Shown piece after piece: positions 20,126-23,067 of a stretch of 23,067 bases of DNA. The translations under genes were made by a program, and so were the position numbers. The stretch's first letter is position 1; every line of letters starts with the position of its first letter. Source of the stretch: JASLBX01 sp036374175. Lineage in GTDB: Bacteria > Actinomycetota > Actinomycetes > Jiangellales > Jiangellaceae. Below the pieces are notes generated by a model, which saw only the letters and a list, made by a program, of their open reading frames with translations, made no database searches and had not been told where the DNA came from. Location: assembly GCA_036374175.1 (NCBI GenBank), contig DASUUH010000044.1, positions 1 to 23,067 on the forward strand, given 5' to 3'.

Positions 20126-20800
20126 TCAGGCGGCGCCGGGCGTCACCACGCCAGTCTCGTACGCCACCATCACGAGCTGGGCGCGATCGCGGGCGTCGAG
20201 CTTCATCAGCAGCCTGCTCACGTGGGTCTTCACCGTCGCGTGGCTGACGTACAGCTGAGTCGCGATCTCTGCATTGGATTGCCCACGGGCGACGAGCTCC
20301 AGCACTTCCCGCTCGCGCTCAGTGATCTGATTCAGCGCCGCGCGCGTGGCGTCCGTGACGGCCGGCCCGGGTCTGCGGGCGAACTCCGCGATCAGGCGGC
20401 GCGTGATTCGCGGCGCGATCAGAGCGTCACCAGCGGCCACGACCCGTACGGCTTTCAGCAGGTCGACCGGGAGCGTGTCTTTGAGGAGAAAGCCGCTAGC
20501 GCCGGCCCGTAGGGCGTCGTACACGTATTCGTCCAGGTCGAACGTCGTGAGGATCACGACCCGGGTCGAAGCCAGCGACTCGTCGCCGGTGATGCGGCGG
20601 GTTGCCTCGAGGCCATCCATCACCGGCATCCGGACGTCCATCAGCAGCACGTCAGGATGCTCGCGGGCGGCGACGGCGAGAGCCTCGGCACCGTTGCCCG
20701 CCTCGCCGACGACGTCGATGTCGGGCTCGCCGGAAAGGAGCACTGTGAAGCCGCTGCGGACAAGCACTTGGTCATCGGCGACCGCCACCCGGATCGTCAT
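20126..20800 (-). CDS. NarL/FixJ-family response regulator
   Basis: A 224-aa response regulator. The receiver domain has the acidic pair D9-D10, phosphoacceptor Asp55 in DVLLMDVRMPVMDG, the switch threonine in VVILTTFD and the conserved lysine in FLLKDTLP. The LuxR-type helix-turn-helix is ITEREREVLELVARGQSNAE, then IATQLYVSHATVKTHVSRLL. The ATG at 20800 overlaps the TGA of the histidine kinase upstream (ATGA), so kinase and regulator are translationally coupled. By position it probably controls the divergent MacB-like exporter, as DesK/NarL pairs beside ABC exporters commonly do; that is inferred. Confidence 0.94.
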   Translation of the reverse strand: MTIRVAVADDQVLVRSGFTVLLSGEPDIDVVGEAGNGAEALAVAAREHPDVLLMDVRMPVMDGLEATRRITGDESLASTRVVILTTFDLDEYVYDALRAGASGFLLKDTLPVDLLKAVRVVAAGDALIAPRITRRLIAEFARRPGPAVTDATRAALNQITEREREVLELVARGQSNAEIATQLYVSHATVKTHVSRLLMKLDARDRAQLVMVAYETGVVTPGAA

Positions 20801-22020
20801 TCGTTGTCACCGTACGGCAAAAGCGCCTTGACGCGGTAACCTCCGCCCGTCGCCGGGCCGACCGACAGCTCGCCGCCCCAGAGCTCGACTCGCTCACGCA
20901 TGCCGACAAGGCCATGCCCGGAGCCGTTCGCCGACGAGCCGTCAGTACGGACGTCGGAGGAGCGAGCCGCTAGGCCGCGTCCGTCGTCCGTTACCTCGAC
21001 AGTCAGCGACCCTGGAAGGCGGCGAACTGTAACGTCGACGCGAGTCGGCTTTCCGGCGTGCTTGATCACGTTAGTGAGCGCCTCCTGCACAACTCGGTAG
21101 GCGGAAAGCTCCACGCCGGCATGTATGGAGTCTGCCGTTCCCTCGATATGCAGGGTGACCGGCACACCCGCAGCCCGCACGTCCTGAACCAGACTTGGCA
21201 GGTCGGCCAAGCCGTAAGCCGGGACATAGGAGCGGACGCCGTCGTCTTCGCGAAGCACACCGAGCAGCCGGCGCATCTCGTTGAGAGTGCCACGCGACGT
21301 GGTCGAGATCGCCTCGAGCGCCGACTTCGCCTGCTCCGGCCGCTCGTCCACGACGTGTGCACCGACGCCGGCCTGTACCGCGATGACGGACATCGAGTGA
21401 GCCACGACATCGTGCAGTTCCTGGGCGATGCGCAGCCGTTCCTCGGCCAGTACTCGGGCTGTGCTCTCGCGCTCGGCCTCTGCGCGTTTGTCGGCCTCGC
21501 GTACTTGCGCCGCTGTTGCCGCCCGCCAGTTGCGTACCGCCACTCCGATCGCCCAGGCCGCCGCAAAAAGCACCAGTTCGGTGAGCACGACGCCGGTGTC
21601 GAACGAGGGTGCGTCAGTCAGCCCGAGCACGACGATCGTTGCGACCACTGCCGCCAGCCCGACGATCGCCGTCCGCAACGGCGACCATACCGCCACGGTG
21701 TAGGTGAGGAAGAGCACGGCAAGCGGAAGGGAGCCTTCGGGCCAGCCGACCAGGAAGTGGACGAAGATCCCAGTTGCAGAGACCAACAGCGCTGCCAGCG
21801 GCCAGCGGCGCCGGACGGCGATGGGCGCGCAGGTAACGAGCACTGTGATCACGACGAGTGCGGAGGGCTCAGTGAAACCCCGCGCCATCCTCTGCTCGTC
21901 GCCGGCCTCACCGAACACGGTGACGACGCCGATGACTGTGAAGAGCACCGCGAGGAACGTGTCGACGGCGAGCGGGTTGAACGACCGTAGCCGTTCGATT
22001 TGGCGCTCGAGCCAGTTCAC
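20797..22020 (-). CDS. DesK/NarX-type sensor histidine kinase
   Basis: A 407-aa kinase of ordinary length. An N-terminal block of membrane helices (about 18-160) is followed by a coiled linker (VREADKRAEAERESTARVLA). The HisKA_3 helix is EERLRIAQELHDVVAHSMSV with phosphoacceptor His203. The HATPase domain has the N box QEALTNVIKHA, the G1 TDDGRGL and GHGLVGMRERVELWGGEL. The GTG start at 22020 has only a weak Shine-Dalgarno. Its stop overlaps the regulator's start by four bases. It shares its upstream region with the ABC exporter and probably senses a cell-envelope signal or an exported compound. Confidence 0.93.
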   Translation of the reverse strand: MNWLERQIERLRSFNPLAVDTFLAVLFTVIGVVTVFGEAGDEQRMARGFTEPSALVVITVLVTCAPIAVRRRWPLAALLVSATGIFVHFLVGWPEGSLPLAVLFLTYTVAVWSPLRTAIVGLAAVVATIVVLGLTDAPSFDTGVVLTELVLFAAAWAIGVAVRNWRAATAAQVREADKRAEAERESTARVLAEERLRIAQELHDVVAHSMSVIAVQAGVGAHVVDERPEQAKSALEAISTTSRGTLNEMRRLLGVLREDDGVRSYVPAYGLADLPSLVQDVRAAGVPVTLHIEGTADSIHAGVELSAYRVVQEALTNVIKHAGKPTRVDVTVRRLPGSLTVEVTDDGRGLAARSSDVRTDGSSANGSGHGLVGMRERVELWGGELSVGPATGGGYRVKALLPYGDNE

Positions 22021-22089
22021 GTCTTCACGGTACTGAATCGCCTCTCACCAGCGCATCCGTCGCGCGACCGACGCGCGCGTCAGCCCCCA

Positions 22090-22099
22090 GACGTACGTC
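22090..22099. promoter_or_regulatory. 10-bp perfect palindrome between kinase and exporter
   Basis: GACGTACGTC is a perfect palindrome in the 176-base gap between the divergent kinase and ABC genes. TCGCGCGA is a second short palindrome nearby (about 22060-22067). The GACGTACGTC site is a plausible target for the NarL-type regulator, though short palindromes are common in GC-rich DNA. Confidence 0.3.
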
Positions 22100-22196
22100 C
22101 GCAGCCAGCTGTAAACCACTCTGCGCGCCGACGACTGGCCGACCGAACAAGCGGACCGTGGAGGTCATGGATACCACTTCGGCACAAGGAGATGCC

Positions 22197-22988
<792 letters not shown>

Positions 22989-22993
22989 GCGCT

Positions 22994-23067
22994 ATGTTCA
23001 CGCTAACGATTAAGCAACTCGCAGCTCGAAAGCTGCGGCTGGTGACCACTGCCTTCGCGGTGTTCCT
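22994..23067 (+). CDS. FtsX/MacB-type ABC permease, 5' end only
   Basis: ATG 22994 begins MFTLTIKQLAARKLRLVTTA, the standard start of FtsX/MacB-type permeases (L-K-Q-L-x-A-x-K-L-R-L before the first helix). It starts five bases after the ATPase stop, with GGAGG nine bases upstream. The window ends after about 24 codons. Confidence 0.8.
   Translation, partial: MFTLTIKQLAARKLRLVTTAFAVF

Overview
The window is GC-rich DNA from an unidentified member of the Actinomycetota. The evidence is strong third-position G/C bias, many GTG starts, families typical of actinomycetes (DUF5994, LapA-domain membrane protein, DesK/NarL-type two-component systems, a GNAT protein with a CWCLSH motif) and probable leaderless transcripts. 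Genus cannot be decided from this sequence.

Layout. 1-2400: an orphan ribbon-helix-helix antitoxin with operator and terminator, an unrecognised 204-aa protein, and a TetR repressor with a perfect palindromic operator. 2578-5004: two small membrane proteins, a DUF5994 gene broken by a one-base frameshift, and a secreted Kelch-type propeller. 5410-8570: an accessory patch with a degenerate tRNA-Thr(UGU)-like sequence, a nucleotidyltransferase-HTH/HEPN toxin-antitoxin pair, a tyrosine-recombinase fragment next to an internally deleted IS21-type remnant, a RibD-like reductase, and a RelB/RelE-type pair. 8748-11003: conserved proteins of unknown function and a probably tail-anchored SH3-like protein. 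11200-13772: an alpha/beta hydrolase, a PIN-domain toxin lacking its N-terminus, a membrane-anchored Kelch-like protein, and a decayed partial copy of the SH3-like gene. 13787-16433: GNAT acetyltransferase, then a leftward operon of AraC-DinB regulator, RibD-like reductase and methyltransferase. 16663-23067: two two-component systems. One has an unusual tandem histidine kinase convergent with its presumed regulator. The other is a DesK/NarL pair divergent from a MacB-like ABC exporter whose permease runs off the window.

How the parts work together. The right-hand third looks like stable regulatory genes (sensor kinase/response regulator controlling an adjacent exporter). The left and middle are patchy: four toxin-antitoxin loci or remnants, an integrase stump, an IS stump, a tRNA-like remnant, a frameshifted gene and a decayed duplicate, which suggests repeated insertion and deletion. 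The most interesting module is the HTH-nucleotidyltransferase/HEPN operon at 5522-6617. Its promoter carries an operator palindrome exactly between the -35 and -10 boxes, and its true start is probably a leaderless GTG, downstream of the longest-ORF ATG.
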